This document shows positions 35,078 through 48,109 of a DNA stretch of 64,000 nucleotides, one piece after another (within the stretch, counting starts at the first letter, position 1; the number at the start of each line of letters is the position of its first letter). The position numbers and the translations under genes are program-made. This stretch comes from Uranotaenia lowii (Eukaryota > Arthropoda > Insecta > Diptera > Culicidae), in the NCBI RefSeq assembly GCF_029784155.1, contig NC_073692.1, positions 330,727,920 to 330,791,919 on the forward strand, in the 5' to 3' direction. The notes beneath the pieces were generated by a model. That model had not been told where the DNA came from, made no database searches, and worked only from the letters and a program-made list of their open reading frames with translations.

Positions 35078-35512
35078 GTAACCATTTTTACGATCGTTTA
35101 CTTACTTAGTAGGTATTGCTATTCGCATTTACATTGTTAACGGTTCTAGCTATCATTTCTAATGCGATTCAATGTTTGCTCCTTCATAAATTTTCAAATC
35201 ACTTATTGCTTTACTATTTTTCCACGCTCATCAAGAGCCGAAAGCCGAAAACAATTTTGACGGTCGCAATGAAAGATGAAAATTCCAGATAGGGACCGTT
35301 CAAAAATTACGTAACGCATTTAGGGGGTGGGGGATATAGCAGCTTTGTGGATTTTGTATATAAAATCTGATGAGATTGTGTTTAGTTAGGGGGGAGGGTG
35401 GGTTAAGTCATCTGGAAAATCATACTTTATTGTGTTATAATTTAAAAAAAAAAATCAATAATGACCAATAACACTAGCATTTTTGAACTTAGTAAACTGA
35501 AGGTCATTTTTA
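35078..35512. other. Non-coding DNA with small repeat fragments
   Basis: Includes an outlying GACGGTCGCAATG core near 35255-35273 and the ATTACGTAACGC-type fragment from 35296. No gene. Confidence 0.5.
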
Positions 35513-37172
35513 ATGTAAAATCGGGCGCTGAATCTGAAAATGAAATTCAAAAAAATCTCAGTAGAACCGTTTTTGAGTTATGCTCCAAATATTAAATTTC
35601 GGAAAAATAAAAAAAGTTCTTGCATTTAGACTAAAATATCTCGGACGGCATAACACTAATTTGAAATTTCTCTTTTGCATATTGAAGGTGAATAAATTTT
35701 CTATCGATCATCTGAACACTATTTTTGCGTATGATCAACAGTATTGTTGATACTAGTGACTTTATGATAGAAAAAAAATATAAAAAACGCATTTTTTTTA
35801 TAGAAAAAAAATTTGTTTCAGCAAAAGTTTTAGACTCGATGGTAACATTTTAAAAATCTTATTTTCTTCTGTGCTTAAAATTCAATTTAAAACAAAGATT
35901 TCAAGTGGTTGCTTATCAAAATCGGTTAAAAATAGAAGAAGTTATGGCTACTTTACCATAACAGTATTTTTTGTAGTTTTTTTTAATTTAACGAACCGCA
36001 GTACACTTATCATAGTCTAGGAAGAATGAAACATGATAAATCTCACTCGCTCCAAGTCAAAATTATTTATTAGCTTACCAGAAGGTCGCATGCCAAATTT
36101 CAGGAAGATCTGACCATAGAGAGGTGTTTTGCTCGGGAGGAACGAAAAATACTGATTTTTCATCAATAACCTTTTGTCATCAATAGCCGATTGTTTTTTA
36201 TGATTAATTTTCTTAAAGCCTAAGTTGAGACAAATTTTTCACCCCAAGACTGTAACTCGATTGGATTAGAAACAGAAAAGTTATTGCGGTTCAAAGATTG
36301 TATTTTGGTCGAAAATTCTTGTATAAAACGCAATGCGTAAAAAGTACTCATTGTGTGTTGGACAAAATTTGCGGCCTTTGAACTGCAATAACTTTTTTAC
36401 TTCAAGTTCAATCATGTTGCAGTTTTCGGGTGAAATATTAGTCTCAACTTGGGCTTTAAGAAAATTTACTATGAAAAACAATCGGCTAGTGATGAAAAAA
36501 GTTATTGATGAAAAACCAGTATTTTTTGTTCTTCCCGGGCAGAATACCTGAAAATTTTATTCAAGTTTGAGACTCAAGCTCTCTATGGTCAGATCTTCCT
36601 GAAATTTGCTAATAAATAATTTTTACATGGAGCGAGTGAGATTTTATCATGTTTCATTCTTCCTAGACTATGATAAGTGTACTACGGTTCGTTAAATTAA
36701 AAAAAAACTACAAAAAATACTGTTATGGTAAAGTAGCCAGAACTTCTTATATTTTTAACCGATTTTGATAAACAACCACTTGAAATCTTTGTTTTAAATT
36801 GAATTTTAAGCACAGAAGAAAATCAGATTTTTGAAATGTTACCATCGAGTCTAAAAGTTTCGCTGAAACAATTTTTTTCTAAAAAAAATGCGTTTTTTAT
36901 ATTTTTTCTATCATAAAGTCACTAATATCAACAATACTGTTGATCATACGCAAAAATAGTGTTCAGCTGATCGATAGAAAATTTATTCACCTTCAATATG
37001 CAAAAGAGAGATTTCAAATTACTGTTATGCCGTCCGAGATATTTTAATCTAAGTGCAAGAACTTTTTTTTTATTTTTTCGAAATTTCATATTTGGAGCAT
37101 AACTAAAAAACGGTTCTACTGAGATTTTTTTGAATTTCATTTTCGGATTCAGCGCCTGATTTCACATTTAAA
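35513..37172. repeat. Long imperfect palindrome, arms about 780 bp
   Basis: The left arm (about 35513-36297) and right arm (about 36373-37172) are reverse complements with scattered mismatches. Examples are AACAGTATTGTTGATACTAG on the left and its complement near 36930. TTATTGCGGTTCAAAG meets CTTTGAACTGCAATAA at the centre, leaving a loop of about 75 bp. No clear target duplication was found at the outer ends. A minus-strand frame in the right arm has no known motif. A transcript would fold into a long hairpin. Confidence 0.85.
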
Positions 37173-39119
37173 ATATTGGTCAGTCAATCAAGTCCACATT
37201 TTTTTTCCAGATTTTGTAAACTAGTTTAATTAATGTTTTCTTTGGATATTCTATTTGAAAAAATGAACTTCATTCGCGAAATCTGTTGACCTTGAACTGT
37301 GCCAGCGTTCCAGGCTGTAATAATTCGCACTTGACTGAATTCAGACTCAATCAAATTATTCAAATCAAATATTTATTTTTCCTGTCTCGGTCCGGTCAAA
37401 TTATCCCGGCGCGAACAGCTGGAGTGTGGGAGCTTTCTAAACTCATCTTCCCAATTCAAGTCCAAGCATATTTGGGTTGCTGGAAGGCGTTCCCCACCTT
37501 AAAAAGTTAAAAAGAGGGTTTTTTTTTCGCACAACTTTTTCAAAATACCGATGACGACGACCGACGTCGTCAAGTTTGGCAATTTTATGACTGCGGCGAG
37601 CGATGAGTATCCCGCAATTCTTGGGAACAGAGACTCGGGTGCCACATCCAATGACCATTTGGTTGGCAGTTGTTGTTATTTTCTCTGAATTGTCGAACGG
37701 AGGCTACACATTTTCGGGACAACCAACGCAGCAGCAGCAACCATAACATTAAAGAATGAGACTTCGGTGCCAAATTCAAAGCCGCGCCAACACCCACTAA
37801 GACGAACGTTTTCGATTCCGAAGACTAGACGGGTCGTCTACATCATCATCTTTCGACTTTTAGTACCCAACCCACTTTGTAGGGATGTACCCCGTCTTAC
37901 TGTTTTTTTGGACATTTTTTTTATTATTTCATTTTCATACTTGGGCCATTGCCAGTCATGCTCGATGAGGTAATCGCAGCGGGATTTCGGGATGAGAAAC
38001 TTTACATTTCTTGCTCAGCTTCAGCAGACTTAATGGGACAACACGCTTTGTTGCGAACGCGTATTTTGATTATGGCGAATTTTCCGTGGATTACGCTCAT
38101 GGGAGGGCTAAATGCGAGTGCTAACTGGATGCTGGTTAAAAATTATTCATGATCTCTGTTGGAGATAAGCATGAATTTTTAATTGATAAATTCAGTTGAA
38201 TTTGAACTCGTAAAATTAGCATATTTTTTACCGTCAGAAAGTTTAGACAGAGTTTTTTTTTTAATGAATGAGCCACCCCATTAATCTTTCTTTCAAAAAG
38301 AAGAACTCATCAGTTTCCTACATTCCTCAAACGCTTTCGTGTTTGTGGTGGTACAGGGAAAACTGCAACTCGAATCGTGACACATTTTAAATCACATAGG
38401 AATTTTCGTCTAACACAAATTTCCGTCATTCAACCCACCAAACAGAGCTACCTCATACAGAACCTAGACCAGTACATCAAACTGACGATCGCTGATGATT
38501 ATGCTTAGTAAGTTGTAAAGTTAGAATCACAGCTCACCGACACAAAGCAAATGTATTGCATTGTTTACTCCTTCCTTCCCTCGCAGAAGTACACCTGCGT
38601 TTTCTGACATTTTTTTGTGCCAGCTACCTTCACACTCGAGTTTGTAAAATCCCTACAAAATCCACATGAACAGCTATTAAGTCGCACCCGGCAGCCGACC
38701 GCCATGATCGAGAATAGTTTGCCAGAGTTGAAAAGGGTGACTAGTAGCTAGACTTAAAGCTAGCGTTTGGGCGGTGATTTTTCTCTACTCTACGTAGGCA
38801 TTTTGTATGACATACTTTCCCGCGGTATATTGTTCCGAACCCCGGGAAATTTGAATCTGGCTGCTGCACACCACCATCATTATCATCATCACGGAAAGAG
38901 TGCTGCTTTTTTGTGCTACTAATGCTGATTAAAATGGAGACTGATACGGACAAAAAATCAGCTCAAAGGTAGCGATTAAATGTGACTTTCCCTAATTTAC
39001 CCATTTTGACTTTTCGGTGTATTGACCCCACATTAATGGCCATTCATAACTACAGAAAGTATTAAAAAGTTATCATTACTTTTCAGCTGAGTAATTTTAA
39101 ATAGTGAATAGTGAAGTTG
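37173..39119. other. Non-coding DNA of mixed composition
   Basis: GC-richer patches at 37380-37830 and 38300-38950. No frame shows splice borders or recognised domains. Confidence 0.4.
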
Positions 39120-40035
39120 AGGTGAGATTTGTTTCACACGACCATTCGGGTCAAATCGGGTGACCTTCGGAAACTAATCGGCGTCCTTCGGAAAATCATC
39201 GGCGTTCTTCGGAAACTCATCGGAGTTCTTCCGAAGTGATCGGAAGCGACGTGTCTCATCCGAACAGGGTTGCCAATATTTTTTTTTTCAAAAATCAGGG
39301 ACAGGTGAAATAAAAATCAGGCTCGGTAACGGAGATTTCGATCAAAGTGATGACCTTTATTTTGGTCGTCGCTCCACATTTTCACTTCAGCCATGGTATC
39401 TAATGCAGTAACTACCCATTCTTCATCACATTCGCAAAAATAAGGCAAAATCAGGCTTATTTCCAAAAATCGGGGAAATCCAATGGCTTACCAGGTTGTC
39501 ACGCTGAGCCTCGAAAAATCAGGCGAATGCTGAAAAATCAGGCACATTGGCATCTCTGCATCTGAATTCTGAAGCTCGGACCAAATTGAGTGACGCGAAT
39601 AACTCGAGTCTTCTCACGTAACATGCTATGAGGGAAAAATTCCAATAATTTAAGGATAACTCAAATCAGTTAGATTTCCGAATAAGAGTTCACTGAAATT
39701 CCTTGAAAATCCTCCTCTTAATTTTGATATTGAGTATCATATTTTTTTTTTTATAAATTTATTATTTTCCTGCTGGGCAAATTTCAATTAGCCAATAGTG
39801 ATGTGAGATTTATTCCACAAGCATCGAGAATAAATTAAGTCATTCGGGTCCCATCGAGTGACCTGCGACCTTCGGATGTTAATCGGAATTCTTCGGAAAT
39901 GCATCTTTGTTCTCAAAAAATGGCCCGAAGAAACGTGACGTCTCACCTAAAGCGGCACCATATAATTCCATAACTGAAACCGAGTGACATGAATGACTTG
40001 ACTTCTTTCACGTTACTTGTCATAAGAAATTAACA
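39120..40035. repeat. Diverged direct duplication around a hAT-type MITE
   Basis: GAGGTGAGATTTGTTTCACA with the following CATTCGGGTC and CTTCGGA words at 39120-39235 recurs as GATGTGAGATTTATTCCACA and CATTCGGGTC from about 39800. The tail GAGTGACGCGAATAACT near 39588 recurs as GAGTGACATGAATGACT near 39984. Copy 1 is split by the MITE at 39265-39558. Confidence 0.6.
39265..39558. mobile_element. hAT-type MITE with 8-bp target duplication
   Basis: Starts CAGGGTTGCCAATATT and ends CATTGGCATCTCTG, the inverse with two mismatches. Flanked by CATCCGAA (39257-39264) and CATCTGAA (39559-39566), an 8-bp duplication with one change. The CAGGG start and 8-bp duplication fit the hAT superfamily. Inside, AAAATCAGG is repeated several times in both halves. 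294 bp, no transposase. Confidence 0.75.
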
Positions 40036-40065
40036 TTATTTAAAACGTTCGCAGCCCAACCCCTG

Positions 40066-40672
40066 CAAACATTTTTGAATCTATATTCTTATGCTGTTTT
40101 GGTATATTTTCCCTATACATTATAGAATGATCGTATGAAAGTTGAAAAACAGCATTTACCTACCTAAGTGGAGGCAATATACATATATAAATTTCTTTTT
40201 TTTCTAAAGCGACAAAAACTACACCAACGGGGCATTATCCAACACCTTATTCGTACCTATCGGAAGAGAGCGCAAGATTTTACTCTCATAGCCTTCAAAT
40301 CGTTGCAAGCGACTTAAAGAGACGAACCAGCCCGAGGCTGAAAGTCTCTATAATAAAGATAAAAAAAAAAAAAAAGTTGCAAGCGACAATATTTTGCCGT
40401 GCTTTCATTGGTCAATATTACTCAATTCTCATCTGATTTTCTGGATGCATTGCTGGTTGCAAAGAGAAAATTAAGATGATTTTCTCACTTGCTCCGGGCA
40501 GGAGCAAAATCATTTCAAAATTTATGAACATGGCGGACTTTTTAATATATACGATTTAAACTGACTTAAGACGACATTTTATACGATATTTTTACTATGC
40601 AGTTGGAATTGCGATTCGCAACACCATTGTAGACGACTTAAGTTATTATTTCTAATACAATTTCATGTTTGC
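40066..40672. mobile_element. MITE of the GCAAACAT family, copy 1
   Basis: Left part CTGCAAACATTTTTGAATCT and right part CATGTTTGCTGAGACG match the element at 57298-57852. The interiors also match over most of their length (ATAGAATGATCGTATGAAAG, AACAGCATTTACCTACC, CAACACCTTATTCGTA, TTCATGTTTGCTG). It is about 60 bp longer than that copy because of the retroposed insertion at 40314-40375. No transposase. Confidence 0.75.
40314..40375 (+). mobile_element. Very short 5'-truncated retroposon with A tail
   Basis: Sixty-two bases ending in (A)15 after AATAAAGAT. It is flanked by the perfect 12-bp direct repeat GTTGCAAGCGAC at 40302-40313 and 40376-40387. The related MITE copy at 57.3 kb lacks the insertion. 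This structure is that of a target-primed reverse-transcription product, retaining only about 45 bp of a LINE or SINE 3' end. Confidence 0.85.
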
Positions 40673-43012
40673 TGAGACGTCAACCAGTACAAAATCTGTA
40701 GAACTTTAAAAAGCCAAACCATTCAAAGTCTTACAGATTTTGTACTTTGTGATGTTTGGCAATGAAACATTTACCAATAAAAATTCGAGTCAATGTCCAT
40801 GAAAAAAACTTAGTAGAACGCCGAAACGTCGGTTATAAAAATTTTGACTGATGATTGCTCACTATTTTCTACTATTTTCTACCGGTTTTATTTTCAATTT
40901 TACGTACACTTATACCAGCAAAAAAACATGTAACACCGATGACCCATCTAGTTGCAAATTCCATCAATTTAAAAGTCATGCAATCGTGTCCCTGCTTTCC
41001 ATTATTCAATTAGTGCTTATTTATATTGAATAGGGTGGAATTCGCCACACGTTTTCCCTATACAATATACCTTCGCGATGGGTTGAAATCCCATCAATAA
41101 ACGCGGGCGATAAACTTTGGCGACCGCACGTTTCCGTTACAAAAACCACAGACGCCTAAAGTTGGTCAACGCACTCCGAGTAGGAGTAGGATTTCATTTT
41201 AACCTCGATCCTTCGTGCTCAAGGAGCAGTAATAATATCCTTCCGTTTTTGGCAAAAGCAACACCCAAACCCAAAAACGACAAAGATATCACCATCGTCG
41301 TTTCGGGCGGTTCCGGTTGGATTTCGATTGGTCCATATCCGGTAACACTGCTGGAGATATGAAAAGACAGCTTCCGGTTTGTATCCGGATGAATTTTGTT
41401 CAGTTTTTTTCGAAGTCCGGATAGCTTTAACATTTCAGTGCTATTCAACATCAGCCTTAAAGAATCGATTCAATACTTTCAACTATTTCGTAATTATAAA
41501 AATAATTCACGTAGACTATAATCAAAAACAAAAAAACTGGTGCCAAATTGTCCGGCCCTATTGAATTGGTTTAATTTTCAATTAAACGTGTTTGTCAAGG
41601 TTATACTTTTCAGATCATTTCATCCGTCACCGATTAAATCGAGTTATGAATTATTCAACTGGCCCCCCATCACAGACCGTTATTTATAACCCCAGCTCTA
41701 CCGGATGATGGAAACTATAGCCGAGTTCGCTTGGAGCCCGAGAAATTATGCTTTTCTGATCAATATTTTTACGGTTGCCCGCATCCGGACCCAAAAAATC
41801 GGAGTGGTTTTTCAACTCATTATACGAATCGTCCTTTGAGAATACCTCTAGAGCGATAATGTGGAGATTTTTCCGACTACCTAACATATTGGAAGGTTTC
41901 GGTCGTGATTTGCCATCCTCAGATTTTGCCGTGGATGGATGAGCTCTTTCGAGATGACATGTTATTATGATTATGGGATTGTACGCAGTGCGACAAATTC
42001 GAACCAACTCGGCCAGTTGTCGGTTGCTCTTTCTTGGTACCGAAAAATTAGAGCAAACAGAAAGGAGAAACTATTTCTGTGGCGCGGTTATGTTTATCCT
42101 TGATCCGCTTGAGATTGATTTCTTCTGCCATCAACATTGCAGCTTAAATTTATTGATTCCAGTTTGAAAAAAAAAACCCCAAAAGCGAGTTTGAAATTCG
42201 AGCCCACACACACACACACATGATTTGCGTTTACACAGGCTAGAAGCTTCATTCAAACGCTTGCGTGTCCCCCATCACAGATTAAGCTGTCGAATGTGCA
42301 TTTTCAACCCTGTATCATTTGAAAAACAGAAGAAAAAACAAGCCAAACGGAGAACCGCCTCCACAATACATATTGTCAATCATCCGTGAATGCCAGTCAA
42401 CATACAAAGTAAGGCTCTGCTTGGTAAACTAACTAAAGCCAAGTGACAGCTGTGTGTGAACGGGTGGAATAAAAATAAACCTTAAACGATAACGGTTGTA
42501 AAATACGTCAGAAAGTTCCACGTGTAACCCATTAGGGTTGCAAAAAAAAAGTATGCCGGACAGTTGTTTGATATCATTTGATAAAAAGAAAGTTGGCCGT
42601 AGGATTTTTCGGTCGAGAAATCATGATTAACGATTCTCAGCAGTTTTAAAAAATCCTGAGTTTATTTTTTGTCTTTATAAATTTTAAGGGTTCATCCCGA
42701 AAAATGAACATTATTTCCAACACATCATCGTTGGCTGCGGTGCTATCTTTTCTGTGTTTTTTCCCACTTGTTCGTCCTATTTTCTTCTTCATTCAAATAT
42801 ACTCCGATATCCTTAACTAAAAGTTTGATCTTGCTGTTATTGATTCTGTTTACATTCTTTACCATCCATAGAAATAAATTCAATGTCGAATATCGTACAC
42901 CCAAAAAAATAGAGAAAATCTTTCTGCCAATTGATGCTCTTTTCAATGCTTAAAAATATCATGTTTTTAAAACTTGGAATAGACTTTTGTCAGGCAAAGA
43001 AATTTTCGAATA
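40673..43012. other. Non-coding DNA, no gene seen
   Basis: A short GCCGAAACGTCGGTTATAAA (40818-40837) resembles the 3' end motif of many insect retroelements. TAGGGTGGAATTCGCC near 41032 and its loose inverse near 41560 could be ends of an old TA-flanked element. (CA)n lies at 42208-42221. Open frames are short and unrecognised. Confidence 0.4.
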
Positions 43013-43115
43013 AAAAAAATTCTAACACGAGAACGAGAATCGAACTCATCTCTCAACAGTCCCATATAATCAAAGCAGTTGGGTGTTTTGCCAACAGCGC
43101 TATCTTAGCTCCTCG
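43013..43115 (-). repeat. tRNA-derived sequence
   Basis: On minus, GGAGCTAAGATAGCGCTGTT is A-box-like and GATGAGTTCGATTCTCG is B-box-like, about 50 bases apart. This is longer than a standard tRNA without a variable arm, so more likely a SINE head or a decayed copy. Confidence 0.4.
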
Positions 43116-44699
43116 AGATGTTGTTGACATTTTGGTGTTTTTATGCCAGTTTAGGACCTGTAGGTTATCTTCATAATTTAGCTTTTTTATATACTTATGT
43201 CTTTATTTGTACCTTTTCATCAATACATTTATATTAAATTAGAACATTAAATTATGTGTTCAGCTCAATAATGAACTGTTCTGAGCCCTATAGTTAGCTA
43301 AATACTTTTATTATTTATTTGACTTAAATTTCTTGCTGTATGATGACATTATCAAGGCCAATTTTTCACAGCTGTCTATGTCAGTTTTGGTTTGAGTTTG
43401 CAACCAATTACTTTGCTGTTTTTGGCGCAGTATTGGGTTATGTTCAGCAAACTAAAAAAAAACCCAAACTTTCGGGCTTTCATGAACTTTCAATCCTGAT
43501 CCATACAAAAGATATTCCCGATAGATAAAACGAGTTAACCGATAGTTTGTTTGTATGATAAGAACTACATCGGAACAAGCTAATCAGGGTTGAAAATTCT
43601 AACACTCTCAGTCAAGGTTGCCGAAATCACAGAAAAATCATCTGTAATTTTACAGAATTTTGACCAAATTTTGATCACAGAATCCGTTTCACAGAACAAT
43701 TTTTTTAAAAATTTTGTACCTATCTCCAAAATTAAAGTTTATAAATTTTGGATTCCAAACTTTCAATTGAAAAAATATAATAAAATTGTTTATGTTAATT
43801 AATTTCTCTAAAGTAAATTGTAAAAAGGTCTCATTTGTCATCATGACCTTTAAATGAAATAATTGGAAAAAGCATCACAGAAACTTATATTGTTTTACAC
43901 CAAAACACAATTTTTTTTATTGGCAATCTAGCTCACAGCTCGATTGAATTAACTGATATTTTTAAAAAATCTTCAGAAAACCATACAAAACTGAGTTGTA
44001 TTTCACAGTTTCACCTTATCGATTATGCTGTAGATATGCTTTTTTTGGATAAGGATAAGCTCTAATATGTTTTAAAAAATTGAGTTTTAGTTCAATGGCC
44101 TTTTCTTTCGCTATTTTTTTAGTTGTTTCATTCTTTAATTTTTTTTCAGCAAAAAAAAAACATGATTTGCTTATCATTTTTATAAGGAGAATTTCAGATG
44201 ATACTTGATTGATGTAACATAAGTACTTGGAAATTTTGACTTTGGAAATTTGAAATACTGAAAGATTTCCTGAATTTTAACACAGTTGTTTAGATGAACA
44301 AATTTCAATTTTTAAATGTAGTTTTCAATTATACTTTTATATAGTTTTTTGACCGTAATAGAATGCTTGATGTTGAGGAATGCTTGAGTTTTCTTGGAGG
44401 ATTTCTCAGATATATTTGGCATTTTCGTACGCAAAAATATGTGTTATGCTTAAACCAGGTTTTCTTGCTGAAAATCGACAACCTGAAACCAAAACCAAAA
44501 ACTGCCATGAACATTAGACCGTTTCGGTTCACTCAATGTGCAGTTTATAGTTGGAGAGCAAAAAGAATGAAAGAACTGACAAATTCATGTTACACCATGG
44601 AGATAAGAAGAATAAAATGAGCTTAATGGTCCAAGAAAATATCAGGCTTTAATTTTCTTCGATTCAGACAAGGCTTAATTTAGTATATTATTAAAATGA
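43116..44699. other. Non-coding DNA, no gene seen
   Basis: AT-rich. Around 43606-43690 the repeated word CACAGAA with GGTTGCCGAAATCAC suggests a fragment of a dispersed repeat. No gene. Confidence 0.4.
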
Positions 44700-44900
44700 A
44701 AAAAAAAATTCTACCATGGGTGCACGGAGAAGCCTCAATCCCGCAAATTTTATGAATGCTTGAATTCTAAAGATTGAATAATTTTTCAAATTTGTAATAA
44801 ACCATTCACATAAGATTTCATTTGTTGGAATAATTGTTCTATAGTTGTTTACTATGGGTGCACAGTTTCACTTCAAATTCGTCGAAGTAGATGTTCTCAT
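44700..44900. repeat. Fragment related to the piggyBac-like element
   Basis: CTACCATGGGTGCACGGAGA and ACTATGGGTGCACAGTTTCA stand 138 bp apart, the spacing of neighbouring copies inside 32899-35073. Neither terminus is present. Confidence 0.6.
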
Positions 44901-45131
44901 GTAGACCTAAGGTTCAGAAATACTTCACTGATTTCACCCAAAATATTTTAGGGTGAGGAATAGCAGTTACTGTATCTCAAAAAAGTGATGATAGTGATAT
45001 CCCAAGAGTCCAACACATAGGGCCGAGCTAGGATTGTGGTCCAAAACGGGAATTTAGCGAGACAAAATTAATAAAGCAGAAACTATAAGATTTAGACAAA
45101 AGGTGTCTTCAGCAAAGATGCTCATCAAATA

Positions 45132-45521
45132 GGCCGGAACAAATTTCAAATCCTTCTTTTGTCACTCGGAGTTGGAACACCGCAAGGTGGGGGAGAATAA
45201 AAAATAATGCAAAAAACAAATAAATTGGAATAAATTGCACTAAATCTGGTATGCAACAAAATTGCATAAAATATCATTGCACAAAATCTATAGATCAAGT
45301 AAGTTTTTTATCGAAAAATTCAATAAAATCAAGAATAGAAAAGGTGAAATACCTCCCATCTTCTAAAATTTGTATTTGGTGTTGTAATCTTTCGGATATT
45401 TGAATTTTTTTCGAAATTTTCATAAAATACTTAAAACTTTATTTATTTCCCCCTTTGGGTTTTTTGGAAATTTCGAAGGGGGGAGGGTGACAAAAGAAGA
45501 AATTGTAATTTGTTCCAGCCT
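45132..45521. mobile_element. MITE with GGCYGGAACAAATT ends
   Basis: The left GGCCGGAACAAATTTCAAAT runs into CTTCTTTTGTCAC. It pairs with the right end, whose reverse complement is GGCTGGAACAAATTACAATT followed by TCTTCTTTTGTCAC. G-rich tracts sit just inside the ends. About 390 bp, no transposase. The 3-bp flanks are ATA and TTA, so the target duplication is uncertain. Confidence 0.7.
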
Positions 45522-46312
45522 TAATGCGCTTTAATAATAAAGTATCAGATTTTAGGACGTATCATATTTTTCCTTGATTTTTATACATAAACTTGTCTTT
45601 AACAAAGTTGCAGCCAATACCATTTAAGGCAACTTTGTCGAAGATATCAAATTCATATGACGATTAGGAAGCGCGCTATGAATTTTTTAAAAGTTGAAAT
45701 GTTAAAGCGCTTCTAAGAAAATAGATTTTCAGCTCTAACTCTATTGAATGAATTTATTTATACGTAAGCGGTGTCTTCTATGCACTTTTATCAAATCAAA
45801 ATGTGCACTTTTTGTCTTAGACAGCAAATTTCTATCTTAAAGCATTCGTTAGATATAAGGCTTTTTCTATCAAAAAGATGTATTTTTCAAACTGGCATAT
45901 CTCAGATTGGGGCAAACAATAAAAATAACAAAGACAGCGTTGTGTAGTTCGAATATCAATCTATTATTTAAGGAATTATCTTAGAGACGTTATTTTTTCA
46001 ACTCGAGAAAAAAGTTTAAATGACCCTTCAAAGGAGAGCATTTTTTTCAATTAATAGCTAAATGCAATAAAATAGTAAAATAGCTAATTAGTCCCATTTG
46101 TTACCATTTTGGTTAAATTTACACAAAAACTGTTCAATGAAATTTCAAAAAAGGTCATTTTCCTTGGAAATACATTCCAACCATGACTTCCACCAAACTT
46201 AAAATGTTGCCTCAAATTAGATTTCAATTGCCAGCGGCTATACAATAGTGGATATAACTCACTTCTGCTATGGCAATGATTATGGGATCGAATCTCTGTC
46301 ATAGCATAGTTA
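45522..46312. other. Non-coding DNA, no gene seen
   Basis: AT-rich, possibly the flank of a larger old element. A weak B-box-like GAGATTCGATCCC is present on minus near 46284-46296. Confidence 0.4.
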
Positions 46313-46770
46313 AGGTTACCCGATTGGCCGGTTTTATCCGGGTTTGCCCGGATATTTAATTTAAAATTTGAGAAAAGTCCAGTCCGGCCCAGTTGCCCGG
46401 ATTTTGCTAGGGTTTATTCTCATTCTCAAATCAAACTTTCAAAAAAATTTGTTTTGTAAAAATTTATTATTTATGCGGCCAAAACACAATTTTTTTAGCA
46501 AGTTTCATAAAAATAATTATGAAAGGTTTTTATAATCTAAAATCTGATAATAAATTTTAAAAAAAATTTCAACCTTTTTTTCTTGTTTTTTGATAAGTAA
46601 TCCCTAGGTTTTGACCAAATTTGTCTGAATATTGCCCGGATTTTGGTCGACAATTTTGAAATCAAATGCCCGTGTTTGGTAAGGTTTAGCTTAGCTTGAT
46701 TTCAAATGTCCGGATTTTGCCAGGTTTTTAGATAAAATAGCCCGGATTTTTCCGGCCCGGGTACGAGCTT
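46313..46770. repeat. Dispersed repeat with CCGGATTTTGCCCGG-type modules, copy 2
   Basis: Same module order as 10510-10945: GGTTTGCCCGGATATT, TTGCCCGGATTTTGC, AAAATAATTATGAAAGG, GCCCGGATTTTGG, TCCGGCCCGGGTAC. This copy carries an extra internal run of the module at 46680-46740. Confidence 0.6.
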
Positions 46771-46837
46771 AAAAAATTCTGGCAATCTTAAAAATAGTAA
46801 TCTAGCATGTAAACAACTAAAGCACAGAAAGAATCTC

Positions 46838-46902
46838 TGTTGTGGAAGAGATTTGATCTCATAACCTTTGGCATAGCAAACTTGAGTTCTATCCACTTGT
46901 CT
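46838..46902 (-). repeat. tRNA-like fragment related to the SINE head
   Basis: On minus, AGTGGATAGAACTCAAG followed by GGTTATGAGATCAAATCTC parallels GAGGATAGCCTTCAAG and GGTCATGAGATCGAATCCC in the SINE at 27346. The body of the SINE is absent. Confidence 0.45.
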
Positions 46903-48109
46903 AAATTTTATAGTTTCTGCATAATCAATTTTGTCTCGCTAAACTCTGAACCACTATGGATTGGTATGGATTAATCACAATTCCTAAAAGATTGATCTTA
47001 TCTGATACTCATAAAGAAGTACCTAAGATCACTGTACAAATGAAGAAATCGTGGCTCTGTATGAGCTGTCCTACAATGTCAAACATAAATTTAAAATACG
47101 GGTTATTATGTAACTATATATGAAAAAAATTCTCAGAGAATCATCACTTTCCATCAATTTTTCAACTCGTTCCCCAGCCTATAAAAAAAGCAAAACAAGG
47201 TATATTTTCGATTAAAACATTGCGGACCAAATACGAGATATCTCGTTTTCCCGCTTGACGCGAGTGCTTTTCACTTAGAAGCATAACTCAAATGAAATGT
47301 ATTTTATAAAGAAACTTTATTCATCATAAATGTGCACAGCACTTTCGATAACTCAAAGATACTGAATTTGTAAAATTTGGGCCAGTCTTTTCGAAAATGA
47401 GAATCCCAAACTTTGGTGTTTTCAGGCTTAGATTTCTTCGCGGTTTTTAATGTGTGAACTGAAGTGTACCGTAAGAAAGATACTTGGGACCTGCTCTTTT
47501 CACCACTATTATGGTCGCAGTTCCAAAACTTTCTTCTGAGTTTTTTGTGCCGGTGAATACTAAAGAAACAATTTGAAACTTACAGAAAAAAACCGAGGAT
47601 CAAAAGCTTTCCTACCCTAATAAGGTTTGTCTCAAAACCGAACAGAACCCCGAAAGTTGTTATTATAACATGTGAAAAAAGAAAAGAAATGAAATAATAA
47701 CAGTTTAAAATCAAATAACATCCCATCGGTGCTGTAAGACGTTCGGTAAATTTCGTTTAACTCGTTGTTGTTTTCAATCGCGATACCAGCAACCGAAGGC
47801 TGCTAACCTTAAACGGGTTCGTCGTCATCGCTTTTCCAAGAGTTTGATTGCCCCGATGATTTCGGGTGTTTCCTCCTAATTTTGATGGCCATCGCATCAG
47901 CAAATTGTGAATCGCGTGGTTAATGTTGTGGTGTCACAATCGGTCGGTCAAGTTTGGAAGTTAGTCTGTCGGTCAGCCAAAGTGGCGGTCATTGTTTTTG
48001 TGCAATTTTTCTTTGAATCGAACCAAAACTAAAAAATAAAAACTTGTTGATGAACCGGTTTTTCGGTTGGCTGAGTTCCAGCCTCCGACCCTGGTGGTTC
48101 TCGTTATAA
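46903..48109. other. Non-coding DNA, no gene seen
   Basis: AT-rich to about 47680, then GC-richer. No splice-bounded coding sequence found. Confidence 0.4.

Noticed and set aside
24556..46902. Several tRNA-like sequences considered as tRNA genes
   Set aside because: A and B boxes are present but acceptor and anticodon stems do not close. They behave as SINE heads or decayed copies.
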